Of a DNA stretch of 64,000 nucleotides, positions 9,520 to 18,494 are shown piece after piece. The notes beneath the pieces were generated by a model that saw only the letters and a program-made list of their open reading frames with translations, had not been told where the DNA came from and did no database searches. Position 1 is the first letter of the stretch, and each line of letters starts with the position of its first letter. The stretch lies in the NCBI GenBank assembly GCA_965227035.1, contig OZ245724.1, positions 186,001 through 250,000 on the forward strand. Reading direction: 5' to 3'. Origin of the DNA: CBDDFQ01 sp965227035 (GTDB lineage: Bacteria > Pseudomonadota > Gammaproteobacteria > Burkholderiales > Burkholderiaceae_C). A program made the position numbers and the translations under genes.

Positions 9520-10578
9520 TCAGTCGAACTTGAGAGAGGCAGGCACGGTCTTGCCGCCGCCGTAGCGTGGACGCTCAGCGGGATCCGCCATTCGTGTATC
9601 GGCCTGATCCCAGAGATGTGCCGAACTCATCGAGCTGTTAACCGATGCGCCGGTAGACATAGGCCAGCCGACCATGTCCTGAGGTTCGCGAGCGGACACG
9701 CCTGCGTTCGCATTTTCTTTCACCGATGTGATCGACCCCGCAAAGTACAGGCTCGCCAGATCTCGCGCCATGGATCGAGGTTCGAGCGCGGTCCTGCGAA
9801 GCAGTTCATCGAACGTGGCAGGCGCTGCGGCAAGTTCACGCAGCAGAACCAGATGCGAGTCGCGCAAAACGCGCAACGGAACTCGGGGCGGGCGCCGGAA
9901 ATAGATGGTGCCGCTGCGATAACGGGCCGGCAGCACGTCGTGCTCGGTGTGTTGCGCGTAATTCCACATGACCTGGGTCAAGCTGGCGCGCACGAATTGA
10001 TCCGGAATGTCGTTGGCCGAAGGCGGACGCTTTTCCCAGTTGGCCTCGCGCAAATCGACAGGACGTGCCGAGGGCGCGAAGCCTACGCGTCGACCCGGAA
10101 GATCGATCACCGCCAGAAGCGCACCCTTGAGCATGATGTGATACACGCCGATTCGAAGCGTGGGCTCTCTATCGGCCAGCATTGCACCCAAATAGAACTG
10201 CGAGCGGAGCGGCCTCAGGAAACCTTCGAATTGCTGGAGCATGCCCCGCACGCTGTTGGAATTCGATGCGTCGAAAGTGCAGGCGGGCTCGAACCCTACG
10301 GGTAGGGGAGTCGCGAATGCAATGGGACGATCGACGTCCTGCAGGTTGATCTGGAGATTGGGGTCCGAAGGCGTTGCAGATGGCACTCGGAGCGTGCCGT
10401 CACCCAATACATTCACCGACTGGCCGTTGACGCACCAGGCGTCCGCCTCGGAGAACTTCGCTATCTGCCAGTTAGGCCAGCCGTCGGGCTGCGCTGAAAC
10501 CAATGCGCTGAGCAAAGCACGTTGCGAGGCAGTGAAGCCCGCAAGTCCCAGCCAGAGAATAGGTTGATCCAGCGTCAT
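9520..10578 (-). CDS. Unknown protein with possible winged-helix C-terminal region
   Basis: I do not recognise this 352-aa protein. Residues about 1-70 (ILWLGLAGFTASQRALL, then ADAWCVNG) could be a degenerate receiver-like fold. The middle is beta-rich with several Arg-Pro pairs. Residues about 243-290 (LRDSHLVLLRELAAAPATFD followed by ELLRRTALEPRSMARDLASL) look like a winged helix-turn-helix. The tail (about 295-352) is polar and probably disordered. There is no signal peptide and no membrane segment. It converges on mpl (22 nt between stops), and about 205 nt separate its start from the aroG stop. It could be a transcriptional or signalling protein. Confidence 0.65.
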   Translation of the reverse strand: MTLDQPILWLGLAGFTASQRALLSALVSAQPDGWPNWQIAKFSEADAWCVNGQSVNVLGDGTLRVPSATPSDPNLQINLQDVDRPIAFATPLPVGFEPACTFDASNSNSVRGMLQQFEGFLRPLRSQFYLGAMLADREPTLRIGVYHIMLKGALLAVIDLPGRRVGFAPSARPVDLREANWEKRPPSANDIPDQFVRASLTQVMWNYAQHTEHDVLPARYRSGTIYFRRPPRVPLRVLRDSHLVLLRELAAAPATFDELLRRTALEPRSMARDLASLYFAGSITSVKENANAGVSAREPQDMVGWPMSTGASVNSSMSSAHLWDQADTRMADPAERPRYGGGKTVPASLKFD

Positions 10579-10783
10579 TCAAGACATTCGAATTTTGGGG
10601 AGAAGAGGTGTGGCTGCAAGCGTTGCCGACGCGTTTTGCAGCAGAGCGGCCAAATATACCTGTCGATCCTCGCGCTTGTAAACGCCCCCTTTGGGGGATT
10701 GACAAGCAAATGGCGCGATGGTGCGTTATCCGCAGCGATATCCGGGCAGATATCACGAACAGCTACGCCATTTGCATTACAAG

Positions 10784-11905
10784 TTATCTGGACCGGCGTT
10801 GCTTTACCGCTTCCGACAGCACGTCCAACACTTTGATCGAGTCGTCCCAGCCGATGCATGCATCGGTGATGCTGCGACCGTATTCGAGCTTCGTCGAATC
10901 GTCCTTGCCAGGCGTAAATTTTTGCGCTCCAGCCACCAGATGGCTCTCGACCATCACGCCGAACACGTTGCGCGATCCGCTTGCGATTTGCGCTGCGATG
11001 TCGCGCGCTACATCGACCTGACGCTCGTGCTGCTTGCTGCTGTTCGCATGGCTGCAATCGACCATGAGAGTGGCTGGCAGATTCGCTTTGGCGAGGTCGT
11101 CGCATGCAGCTTTCACGCTTGCCGCGTCGTAATTGGGCGCTTTCCCGCCGCGCAGGATGACGTGGCAATGCTTGTTGCCGCTTGTTTGAACGATCGCCAC
11201 TTGCCCGTTTTTGTGAACCGACAGGAAGTGATGTCCGCCAGCCGCTGCTTGAATCGCATCGGTCGCGATCTTGATGTTGCCGTCGGTGCCGTTCTTGAAA
11301 CCGATCGGAGCAGATAGCCCGGACGCGAGCTCCCGGTGAACCTGGCTTTCGGTGGTGCGAGCTCCGATGGCGCCCCACGAAATCAGGTCGCCGATGTATT
11401 GGGGGGAGATGACGTCGAGGAACTCGCTACCTGCAGGCAGTCCGAGCCGGTTGATGTCGATCAGCAACTGGCGCGCCATGCGCAGCCCTTCGTCGATCCG
11501 GAAGCTCTCGTCGAGGTAGGGATCGTTGATGAGACCCTTCCAGCCGACGGTGGTGCGTGGTTTTTCGAAGTACACCCGCATGACGATCTCGAGGGTGTCT
11601 GCATATTTGTGGCGTTCCGAGACGAGACGGCGGGCGTATTCGACTGCGGCGCCCGGATCGTGAATCGAACAGGGGCCGATAACGACCAGAAGCCTGTCGT
11701 CCTTGCCTTCGATGATGTGGCTGATCTTTCGGCGCGTTTGCGAAATCAGCGATTCCATCGGCGTCCCCCTGATCGGGAAAAAGCGGATGAGATGTTCTGG
11801 GGGCGGCAACATGGTGATGTCCTTGATTCGTTCGTCGTCGGTCTCGCTCGTTCGTTCGACGTTCGGATACCAGGCTTCACTGGTCTGAGTGACTTTTGCG
11901 TTCAT
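10784..11905 (-). CDS. aroG: 3-deoxy-7-phosphoheptulonate (DAHP) synthase, class I
   Basis: Condenses phosphoenolpyruvate and erythrose 4-phosphate, the committed step of aromatic amino acid synthesis. The 373-aa protein has the class I AroF/G/H features: LLVVIGPCSIHDP, MRVYFEKPRTTVGWKGL, GARTTESQVHRELASGL, and HVILRGG followed by MVDCSHANSSK with metal and substrate ligands. The N-terminal extension seen in feedback-regulated isoenzymes is present. It is preceded by a leader peptide full of Phe/Tyr/Trp codons and an intrinsic terminator (separate entries), so expression is probably controlled by attenuation. Ribosome binding site AGGAAG lies just before ATG 11905. Which amino acid inhibits the enzyme cannot be told from sequence here. 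Confidence 0.95.
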   Translation of the reverse strand: MNAKVTQTSEAWYPNVERTSETDDERIKDITMLPPPEHLIRFFPIRGTPMESLISQTRRKISHIIEGKDDRLLVVIGPCSIHDPGAAVEYARRLVSERHKYADTLEIVMRVYFEKPRTTVGWKGLINDPYLDESFRIDEGLRMARQLLIDINRLGLPAGSEFLDVISPQYIGDLISWGAIGARTTESQVHRELASGLSAPIGFKNGTDGNIKIATDAIQAAAGGHHFLSVHKNGQVAIVQTSGNKHCHVILRGGKAPNYDAASVKAACDDLAKANLPATLMVDCSHANSSKQHERQVDVARDIAAQIASGSRNVFGVMVESHLVAGAQKFTPGKDDSTKLEYGRSITDACIGWDDSIKVLDVLSEAVKQRRSR

Positions 11906-11924
11906 GTTGGCTTCCTGCTTGGCT

Positions 11925-11961
11925 AAAAAAAAACCGCCGGGCTTTCGGGCTCGGCGGTTTT
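11925..11961 (-). terminator. Attenuator terminator in the aroG leader
   Basis: Reading the minus strand, stem AAAACCGCCG (11961-11952) pairs with CGGCGGTTTT (11939-11930), giving a 10-bp stem and a run of nine U (11933-11925), followed 19 nt later by the aroG start. Because it lies between the leader peptide and the structural gene, it fits an attenuator rather than the end of tldD. A competing pairing exists: GGCGG (12005-12001) in the leader coding region with CCGCC (11957-11953) in the 5' arm of this stem, a candidate antiterminator. Confidence 0.85.
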
Positions 11962-11981
11962 AGGTGAGGGGTTGTCTGCTT

Positions 11982-12053
11982 TTACGCTTGCGCCTCTCGT
12001 CCGCCTTGGACTGAGAACCAGAAGTAAAAATAAAATGCGCTGCGAATGGACAT
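11982..12053 (-). CDS. aroG leader peptide (attenuation), aromatic-rich
   Basis: A 23-codon open frame (ATG 12053 to TAA 11982) upstream of aroG on the same strand. It begins MSIRSA, then runs through seven aromatic codons in a row, FYFYFWF (four Phe, two Tyr, one Trp), and ends SVQGGREAQA. It lies about 20 nt before the terminator hairpin. This is the classic structure of pheL/trpL-type leader peptides: ribosome stalling at aromatic codons when charged tRNA is scarce would let an antiterminator form. No strong ribosome binding site is obvious. The use of all three aromatic amino acids suggests the gene senses their combined supply. Confidence 0.8.
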   Translation of the reverse strand: MSIRSAFYFYFWFSVQGGREAQA

Positions 12054-12068
12054 AAGCACGCAATGTAA

Positions 12069-12094
12069 CACAGGAATTCCGGAGGAATCCTGTG
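12069..12094. other. Hairpin between tldD and the aroG leader
   Basis: Inverted repeat CACAGGA (12069-12075) / TCCTGTG (12088-12094) extended by TTCC (12077-12080) / GGAA (12084-12087), with a single bulged A and a GGA loop. There is no U-tract on either side. It may be a weak terminator or 3'-end stabiliser of tldD, or part of the aroG promoter region. Confidence 0.4.
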
Positions 12095-12140
12095 AACTTT
12101 GCGAAGAAGTCGATTTATTCAAGCGTGCCTCGAATGAAGC

Positions 12141-13601
12141 TTATGCGGTGCCACCGACGGTGAGTCCGTCGATTCGCAGCGTGGGCTGACCGACGCCTAC
12201 CGGCACGCTCTGGCCTTCTTTGCCGCAGGTGCCAACGCCGCTATCGAGCTGCATGTCGTTGCCGATCATGGTGACCCGGGTCAGCGCATCGGGGCCATTG
12301 CCGACGATGGTCGCGCCCTTGACCGGATAGAGAATCTTGCCGTTCTCGACCCAATATGCTTCGCTTGCCGAGAACACGAATTTTCCGGATGTGATGTCGA
12401 CTTGTCCGCCGCCGAAGTTGGTCGCGTACAAGCCCTTCTTGATGCTTGCCACGATCTCCTTCGGATCTTCTTTGCCGCCCAGCATGTAGGTGTTGGTCAT
12501 GCGCGGCATCGGAATGTGCGCGTAGCTTTCGCGACGACCGTTGCCGGTGGGTTTGACCTTCATGAGACGCGCATTCATCGAGTCCTGGATGTAGCCCTTC
12601 AGAATGCCGTCTTCGATAAGCACATTGCTCTGACTCGGATTGCCTTCGTCATCGACGTTGAGCGAGCCGCGGCGATCGTTGATGGTTCCGTCGTCGAGAA
12701 CGGTGACGCCCTTGGCAGCCACGCGCTGGCCGATCTTTCCGCTGAAAGCGCTGGAACCCTTGCGGTTGAAGTCGCCCTCGAGTCCGTGTCCGATGGCTTC
12801 GTGCAGAAGAATGCCGGGCCATCCGGGGCCGAGTACGACGGTCATCTCGCCTGCGGGTGCCGGGCGTGAATCGAGGTTGGTGACGGCAGCGTGCACCGCC
12901 TGGTTCACATATTCCTCGATCTGTTCGTCGTCGAAGTACGCGAGTCCGAATCGACCGCCGCCACCGCCGGAGCCGATTTCGCGTCGGCCCTTTTGTTCGG
13001 CGATGACCGTGACCGACAGGCGAACCAATGGGCGGACGTCGGCTGCAATGGTGCCGTCTGCGCGGGCGACCATGACCACGTCGTATTCGCTTGCGAGGCT
13101 CGCCATGACTTGCGATACGCGGGTGTCTTTGGATCGTGCGAGTTTCTCGACGCGTCCGAGCAGTGCTACCTTGTCGGTGCTATCGAGCGTGGCTATCGGA
13201 TCGAGTCCGTGGTACAGCGAGCGACTCTTCGCGATTTGAACTGCGGGCACTTTGGCCTTGCCACCGGTGGTGGACGATGCAATGGAGCGAACCGTGCGCG
13301 CGGCATCGAGGAGCGATGCCTGCGAGATGTCGTCGGAATAGGCGAATGCGGTTTTCTCGCCGCTGACCGCGCGAACGCCTACACCCTGGTCGATGCTGAA
13401 CGAGCCGGTCTTGACGATGCCTTCTTCAAGGCTCCAGCCTTCGCTGCGGGTGTACTGAAAGTAGAGATCCGCGTCGTCGACGCGATGGGTGCGAATTTCG
13501 GCAAGCGCCGCTGCCAAATGGGATTCATCGAGGCCGAAAGGTTCCAGAAGGAGACGGCGGGCGATGGCTAGACGTTCGATGGTGGGTTCGCGAGAAATCA
13601 T
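12141..13601 (-). CDS. tldD: Metalloprotease TldD
   Basis: A 486-aa zinc protease that works with TldE/PmbA to process modified peptides (microcin B17) and degrade antitoxin CcdA in E. coli. The HExxxH metal-binding motif is in LLHEAIGHGLEGDF, and the C-terminal VGTCGKEGQSVPVGVGQPTLRI is characteristic. Full length (E. coli 481 aa). It is downstream of rodA, 80 nt away on the same strand. The partner pmbA is not in the window. Confidence 0.95.
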   Translation of the reverse strand: MISREPTIERLAIARRLLLEPFGLDESHLAAALAEIRTHRVDDADLYFQYTRSEGWSLEEGIVKTGSFSIDQGVGVRAVSGEKTAFAYSDDISQASLLDAARTVRSIASSTTGGKAKVPAVQIAKSRSLYHGLDPIATLDSTDKVALLGRVEKLARSKDTRVSQVMASLASEYDVVMVARADGTIAADVRPLVRLSVTVIAEQKGRREIGSGGGGGRFGLAYFDDEQIEEYVNQAVHAAVTNLDSRPAPAGEMTVVLGPGWPGILLHEAIGHGLEGDFNRKGSSAFSGKIGQRVAAKGVTVLDDGTINDRRGSLNVDDEGNPSQSNVLIEDGILKGYIQDSMNARLMKVKPTGNGRRESYAHIPMPRMTNTYMLGGKEDPKEIVASIKKGLYATNFGGGQVDITSGKFVFSASEAYWVENGKILYPVKGATIVGNGPDALTRVTMIGNDMQLDSGVGTCGKEGQSVPVGVGQPTLRIDGLTVGGTA

Positions 13602-13681
13602 CGGCCCATTTTAGGCTTCGAAACCCACCGCAAACCGCTTCCTTCAAAAGCCCCCAAATCGGGCCGATCCAAGGCCGAATT

Positions 13682-14836
13682 TCAGGACTGAACCAGTCGT
13701 TTAGCCTTGGATATGGACATCAGAATGCCCAATCCCATACCCAGCGTGACCATGGCCGTGCCCCCATAACTGATGAATGGCAGTGGCACGCCCACTACGG
13801 GCAGGATCCCGCTCACCATGCCCATATTCACGAAGGCATAGGTGAAGAAGATCAGTGTGATCGCCCCTGCAAGCAACCGCGAGAACAGCGTCGGCGCCTC
13901 CAGAGCAATAGCAAGACCCCGAAAAATCAGGAAGATGAACGCGACCATGATGAACATGTTGCCCACCAGCCCGAATTCTTCCGAATAGGCCGCGAATATG
14001 AAGTCGGTCGTGCGTTCGGGAATGAATTCGAGATGGGTTTGAGTACCCTGCATGAAGCCCTTGCCGGTCACACCGCCGGATCCGATGGCGATCATCCCCT
14101 GGATGATGTGAAAGCCCTTGCCCAGTGGGTCTTTGGACGGATCGAGCAGGGTGCAGATGCGCTGCTGCTGGTAGTCGTGAAGAATCGGCCAGCGAACGCC
14201 ATCGGCGCAAATTTGCGGCTCGAATCCCACGATGAGTGCAATCGCGATGAAGCCGAGAATGACCGGCGGAAGAATCAGTTTCCAGCTCAGGCCGGCAAAG
14301 AAAATGATCGAAAGGCCGGCCGAAAGCACGAGTAGGGCGGTGCCGAGATCGGGCTGTTTCATGATGAGTCCAACCGGGATACCCAAAAGCAGCGTGGCGA
14401 CCAGAAAATCCAAGGGTCGCAATTGTCCTTCTCGCTTCTGGAACCACCAGGCCAGCATGAGTGGCATCGCAATCTTCAAAATTTCGCTCGGCTGTATGAC
14501 GATCCCGACGTTGATCCAGCGTCGCGCCCCTTTTTTGGTAATGCCGAATATGGCGACTGCCACCAGAAGCACCAAACCCGCCGTGTAAAGCGGGACAGCG
14601 AAAGTCATCAGGCGATGCGGTGGAATTTGAGCAACCACGAACATGATGAAGCCTGCGATCAGCATGTTGCGGCCGTGATCGATGAAGCGGCTACCGTGGT
14701 CGTAGCCAGACGAATACATCGTTATCAGGCCTGCGCAGACGAGCATGAAAACAGCGAATGCCAGGGGCCCGTCGAATCCGCGAAAAATCGGGCGCACCCG
14801 ATTCAGGAGTGAAGGCTTTTCAAAAACGGCGGACAT
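13682..14836 (-). CDS. rodA: Rod-shape-determining peptidoglycan polymerase RodA (SEDS)
   Basis: A 384-aa polytopic SEDS glycosyltransferase that polymerises glycan strands during elongation with PBP2. About ten hydrophobic segments are visible. The family landmarks GARRWINVGIVIQPSEILKI, MKQPDLGTALL and, near the C-terminus, GVPLPFISYGGTAMV are intact. Its start codon lies 16 nt from the divergent esterase gene. mrdA (PBP2) would be expected upstream but the strand changes here. Confidence 0.95.
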   Translation of the reverse strand: MSAVFEKPSLLNRVRPIFRGFDGPLAFAVFMLVCAGLITMYSSGYDHGSRFIDHGRNMLIAGFIMFVVAQIPPHRLMTFAVPLYTAGLVLLVAVAIFGITKKGARRWINVGIVIQPSEILKIAMPLMLAWWFQKREGQLRPLDFLVATLLLGIPVGLIMKQPDLGTALLVLSAGLSIIFFAGLSWKLILPPVILGFIAIALIVGFEPQICADGVRWPILHDYQQQRICTLLDPSKDPLGKGFHIIQGMIAIGSGGVTGKGFMQGTQTHLEFIPERTTDFIFAAYSEEFGLVGNMFIMVAFIFLIFRGLAIALEAPTLFSRLLAGAITLIFFTYAFVNMGMVSGILPVVGVPLPFISYGGTAMVTLGMGLGILMSISKAKRLVQS

Positions 14837-14852
14837 GCGTGATTATCGCGAC

Positions 14853-15465
14853 ATGAATTCCAATCCGATCTCGCACCTGCTCTATTTACATGGTTTTCGT
14901 TCGTCGCCTCAATCGGCCAAGGCTCGATTGGTTCAGGCACGAATGCAAAAAAGATTTTCCGGAGGTAAAGCTCTGGTGCCCGCAGTTACCGCCGTCTCCG
15001 GCAGATGCTGCAACCCTCATGCTTCGAGAAACGGGGGACTGGCCCACGGACACGCCAGAAAAGATCGCGGTAATCGGCTCATCGCTGGGCGGGTTCTACG
15101 CGACCTGGTTTGCAGAAAAATTCAAATGCCGGGCGGTTCTGGTGAATCCCGCCGTGTTTCCGGCTCGAGATCTCGCCAAATACATCGGCGAGCAAACCTC
15201 CTGGCACAACGCGGATGAAAAGTTCTATTTCAAGCCGGAATATGTCGACGAACTGAAGAAGCTCAATGCTGGCGACATCGACGATCCGGCGCGGTACTTC
15301 GCGATCATCGCCAAGGGTGATGAAGTGCTCGACTGGCGGGAAATGTCGGGCCGTTACGCTGGCGCCCACATCGAGTTGCTGGAGGGCGGGGATCACGCGG
15401 TGAGCAATTTCGAGGACTATCTGGACGCCGTGCTGGCGTTTCTCGGGCTTTCCGTCAAAGTCTGA
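14853..15465 (+). pseudogene. YqiA-type alpha/beta-hydrolase esterase, frameshifted
   Basis: The first part (ATG 14853, MNSNPISHLLYLHGFRSSPQ) and the rest (KDFPEVKLWCPQLPPSPADA, then nucleophile motif IGSSLGGFYATW, catalytic Asp region KGDEVLDW and His in GGDHAVSNFEDY) together make a complete YqiA-family serine esterase, but they are in different frames. The switch falls in an A6 run at 14947-14952. With five A the reading is ...ARMQKDFPEV..., matching the family and giving 203 aa. It is thus a one-base insertion, a sequencing error, or (less likely) a slippage-decoded gene. It is divergent from rodA. Confidence 0.8.
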
Positions 15466-15537
15466 CGCTCCGAAGCCGGGGCTTTTCGGCGACTTTCGTC
15501 TCAAAACCGTCGGTTGCCGCATGGGACAATGCCGCCC

Positions 15538-17625
15538 ATGTTTGCATTGTTTGAAGAAGCCGGAAAGTTCATGGCCGGTCGCGTGTTGTCCGAGGCGGAA
15601 GCGTCGGCGCAGGTCGAGCTCGAAAGCGGAAAACGGGTCAAGGTGAAGGCGGCGAACATGCTGCTTCGCTTCGAAAAGCCGTCGCCCGCCGAGTTTTTGG
15701 CCAAAGCCCAGGCCGTCAGCGATTCCATCGAGCTGGAACTGGCGTGGGAATTTGCCCCGGAAGAAGAATTTGGATTCAGCGAACTGGCGCGCGATTACTT
15801 CAGCGCCCAGGCAACGAATGAACAGCAGGCCGGCGCACTGCTCAAGCTGTTCGAAGCACCTCATTACTTCCGCCGCGCCGGCAAAGGCCGATTCCGCAAA
15901 GCGTCGGCAGAAATCGTTCAGCAGGCGTTGGCCGCCATCGAAAAGAAAAAAGCGATAGCCGAGCAGATATCGCAATGGGCGAAAGATCTGGCTGCAGGCG
16001 AATGCCCGGCGCCGGTTCGAGAGCAGCTCTACAAGATCCTGTTCAAGCCCGACAAGAACGCGCCCGAATACAAGGCAGTCGTCGAGGCATCGCGAGCCAC
16101 GCAAACCGCACCGCTCGATTTGCTGCAAAACGCAGGCGCCATCGACTCGCCGTATCAATTTCACTGGCGTCGATTCCTGTTTGAAAATTTCCCCAAGGGC
16201 GTCGGCTTTCCCGCGCTACAGGCGCCGGTCATCAAAGACGAGTTGCCTCTGTCGGAGGCGCAGGCGTTCTCCATCGACGATTCCGCGACGACCGAAATCG
16301 ACGATGCGTTGTCGGTGCAGAAACTGGGTACCGGCGAAGTGGTCGTGGGCATTCATATTGCGGCGCCTGCGCTCGCGCTGAAGCCGGACGATGCGATCGA
16401 TGCGGTTGCGCGGCAGCGACTATCCACGGTCTATATGCCGGGCTACAAGGTCACGATGCTGCCCGACGAAGTGGTGCAGAACTACACCCTGCAGGAAGGA
16501 CGCGACTGCCCTGCAGTGTCGCTGTATGTCACGCTAGACGAAGCATCGCTCGAGGTGAAAAACGTCGAGACCAAACTCGAGCGAGTGCATATCGCGGCCA
16601 ACATGCGTCACGACCGCCTCGACGGCGCAGTGACAGAAGAATGGCTAACCGATTCAAGCGTTGCTGCCGACATGTCTGCCGCCAACGAAACGCAGGCTGC
16701 ATTCGCCCAGAAGTATCGGGCCGAGCTGTCCTTTCTTTTCCGCTTCGCGAAGCATCTGAAAGCGCAGCGCGAAGTCGTTCGCGGCAAGCCGGAAAACTTC
16801 AATCGCCCCGACTACAACTTCAGACTCATCGGCAACGATGGCGCAGTACCCACGGGCAGCGAGACAGTGGAAATCACGACTCGCATGCGCGGCGCACCGC
16901 TCGATTTGATCGTGGCCGAAGCGATGATCCTCGCGAACAGCACCTGGGGATCGTGGCTGGGCGAAAACGGCGTGCCCGGTATTTATCGCAGTCAGGCAAG
17001 TCTGGCGCCCGGCATGAAGGTGCGCATGGGCACCAAGGCGTTGCCGCATGCGGGCATCGGCGTGAAGAGCTATGCATGGAGCACCTCGCCCCTACGTCGC
17101 TATACCGATCTGGTCAACCAGTGGCAGATCATCGCGGTTGCACGTCATGGCAAAACCGCAGCGCTCGCTGCGCCGTTCAAGCCGAAAGATGCGGCACTGT
17201 TCTCGATAATTTCAGCGTTCGATTCGGCTTACTCGGCCTACAACGGTTATCAGGGCGGCATGGAGCGTTTCTGGACGCTTAAATATCTGCAGCAGCAGGG
17301 CATTACCGAAGTCGATGCGACCCTGTTCAAGGAAGGCATGGCGCGCGCCGATGGCATCCCGCTGGTGCTTCAGGTCATGGGCGCGCAGGATGCGCCGCGC
17401 GGTGCCCGCGTTCGAGTGAAATTGGGTGAAATCGACGAGATCACGCTGGACATTTCCGGCACCGTCATTGCCCGTCTGGATGCGCCGGTGGAGTCTGAAG
17501 AAGTTGTGGAAGACGAGAACGAAGACGACACCGTGGCTGGCCCGATCGCGATTGCGATGGATGTGAACGAAACACAAAATTCCGACGCTGGAGATACCTC
17601 CGGCACGGATAATCCGAAGTCGTGA
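15538..17625 (+). CDS. RNase II/R-family (RNB domain) exoribonuclease
   Basis: A 695-aa protein with an RNB catalytic domain: AFSIDDSATTEIDDALSV holds the clustered metal-binding aspartates, and HDRLDG, LPHAGIGVKSYAWSTSPLRRYTDLVNQ is the conserved 3' end of the domain. It probably degrades single-stranded RNA 3' to 5'. It differs from E. coli Rnb/Rnr in its N-terminal region (MFALFEEAGKFMAGRVL), typical of the Burkholderiales branch. Three in-frame starts exist (15514 TTG, 15529, 15538); ATG 15538 best matches the family. Its stop overlaps the GTG start of the tonB gene. The acidic C-terminal tail (about 655-695) is probably disordered. Confidence 0.9.
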   Translation: MFALFEEAGKFMAGRVLSEAEASAQVELESGKRVKVKAANMLLRFEKPSPAEFLAKAQAVSDSIELELAWEFAPEEEFGFSELARDYFSAQATNEQQAGALLKLFEAPHYFRRAGKGRFRKASAEIVQQALAAIEKKKAIAEQISQWAKDLAAGECPAPVREQLYKILFKPDKNAPEYKAVVEASRATQTAPLDLLQNAGAIDSPYQFHWRRFLFENFPKGVGFPALQAPVIKDELPLSEAQAFSIDDSATTEIDDALSVQKLGTGEVVVGIHIAAPALALKPDDAIDAVARQRLSTVYMPGYKVTMLPDEVVQNYTLQEGRDCPAVSLYVTLDEASLEVKNVETKLERVHIAANMRHDRLDGAVTEEWLTDSSVAADMSAANETQAAFAQKYRAELSFLFRFAKHLKAQREVVRGKPENFNRPDYNFRLIGNDGAVPTGSETVEITTRMRGAPLDLIVAEAMILANSTWGSWLGENGVPGIYRSQASLAPGMKVRMGTKALPHAGIGVKSYAWSTSPLRRYTDLVNQWQIIAVARHGKTAALAAPFKPKDAALFSIISAFDSAYSAYNGYQGGMERFWTLKYLQQQGITEVDATLFKEGMARADGIPLVLQVMGAQDAPRGARVRVKLGEIDEITLDISGTVIARLDAPVESEEVVEDENEDDTVAGPIAIAMDVNETQNSDAGDTSGTDNPKS

Positions 17626-18476
17626 ACCTGCGCTCATTCAGCACCCTTCAGATCGCTCTCGGCGTCTCCATTGCAGTGCATGCCGTGGTGCTGTCGGTAC
17701 GCTTCATCGATCCCGAGGGATTCAACCGCGTGTTTCAGGACACGCCGCTCGAAGTCATTCTGGTCAACGCCAAGGCGAACGAAAAAGTAGAGAAGGCGAC
17801 TGCCATTGCGCAGTCGTCATTGGCCGGAGGCGGAGAAGCCGCGAAAGGCCGTGCGACATCGCCGCTGCCGCCGTCCGAGTTGACTGCGATCGGCGAGGCT
17901 TCCGAAGATTCCAGCAAGCAGATAGAAGCGATGCAGATGCAGCAATCGCTGATGCTCGCGCAGCTCAAGCAGACGCTGGCCAACATGCCGCCGCCCGATC
18001 CGCAGAAGGCGAGCCTGACACCGGAATCCATCGAACGCGAAGAAAAGCGCAAGCAGTTGATCAAGCTGCTGGCCGAGATCGAAAAGCGGGTGAACGAAGA
18101 AAACGCCCGACCTAAGAAGCGCTACATCAGCCCGTCGACTCGCGAAGAAGTGTTCGCGGTGTACTACGACACCCTGCGACATCGCATCGAAGATCGCGGT
18201 ACCGAAAACTTTCCCGAAGCCGGCGGCAAAAAGCTTTACGGCGAACTCACGATGACCGTGACGGTCAACTACGACGGCAAGATTCTATCGACCGAAGTGG
18301 TCGAGAGCTCCGGCAGCATCGCACTCGATAGACGCGCGCAAGTCATCGCGCGTAGCGCGGGCCCGTTCGAACGATTCAGCGATGCCATGCGTCGCAAGGC
18401 CGATCAGATCGTCGTGGTTTCGCGCTTCAAATTTACCCGCGACGAAACGCTTGAGACGCGTGCCACTGCGCGCTGA
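17622..18476 (+). CDS. TonB-family energy transducer
   Basis: A 284-aa inner-membrane protein with a cytoplasmic start, one membrane segment (about 8-26), a long periplasmic region with a coiled-coil-like stretch (about 90-165) and a C-terminal TonB domain (about 190-275, YGELTMTVTVNYDGKILSTEVVESSG in two parts). TonB proteins pass proton-motive force to outer-membrane receptors, but exbB/exbD are absent here, so its partner is unknown. GTG 17622 overlaps the upstream stop by 4 nt. It lies in an operon with the RNB gene, aroE and mtgA. Confidence 0.85.
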   Translation: MNLRSFSTLQIALGVSIAVHAVVLSVRFIDPEGFNRVFQDTPLEVILVNAKANEKVEKATAIAQSSLAGGGEAAKGRATSPLPPSELTAIGEASEDSSKQIEAMQMQQSLMLAQLKQTLANMPPPDPQKASLTPESIEREEKRKQLIKLLAEIEKRVNEENARPKKRYISPSTREEVFAVYYDTLRHRIEDRGTENFPEAGGKKLYGELTMTVTVNYDGKILSTEVVESSGSIALDRRAQVIARSAGPFERFSDAMRRKADQIVVVSRFKFTRDETLETRATAR

Positions 18477-18494
18477 TTCTTCAAGTCGACCCTC

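Noticed and set aside
10685..10697. CCCCC-TTT-GGGGG hairpin after aroG
   Set aside because: Only five base pairs with a 3-nt loop and no clear U-tract on the minus strand, so not supported as a terminator.
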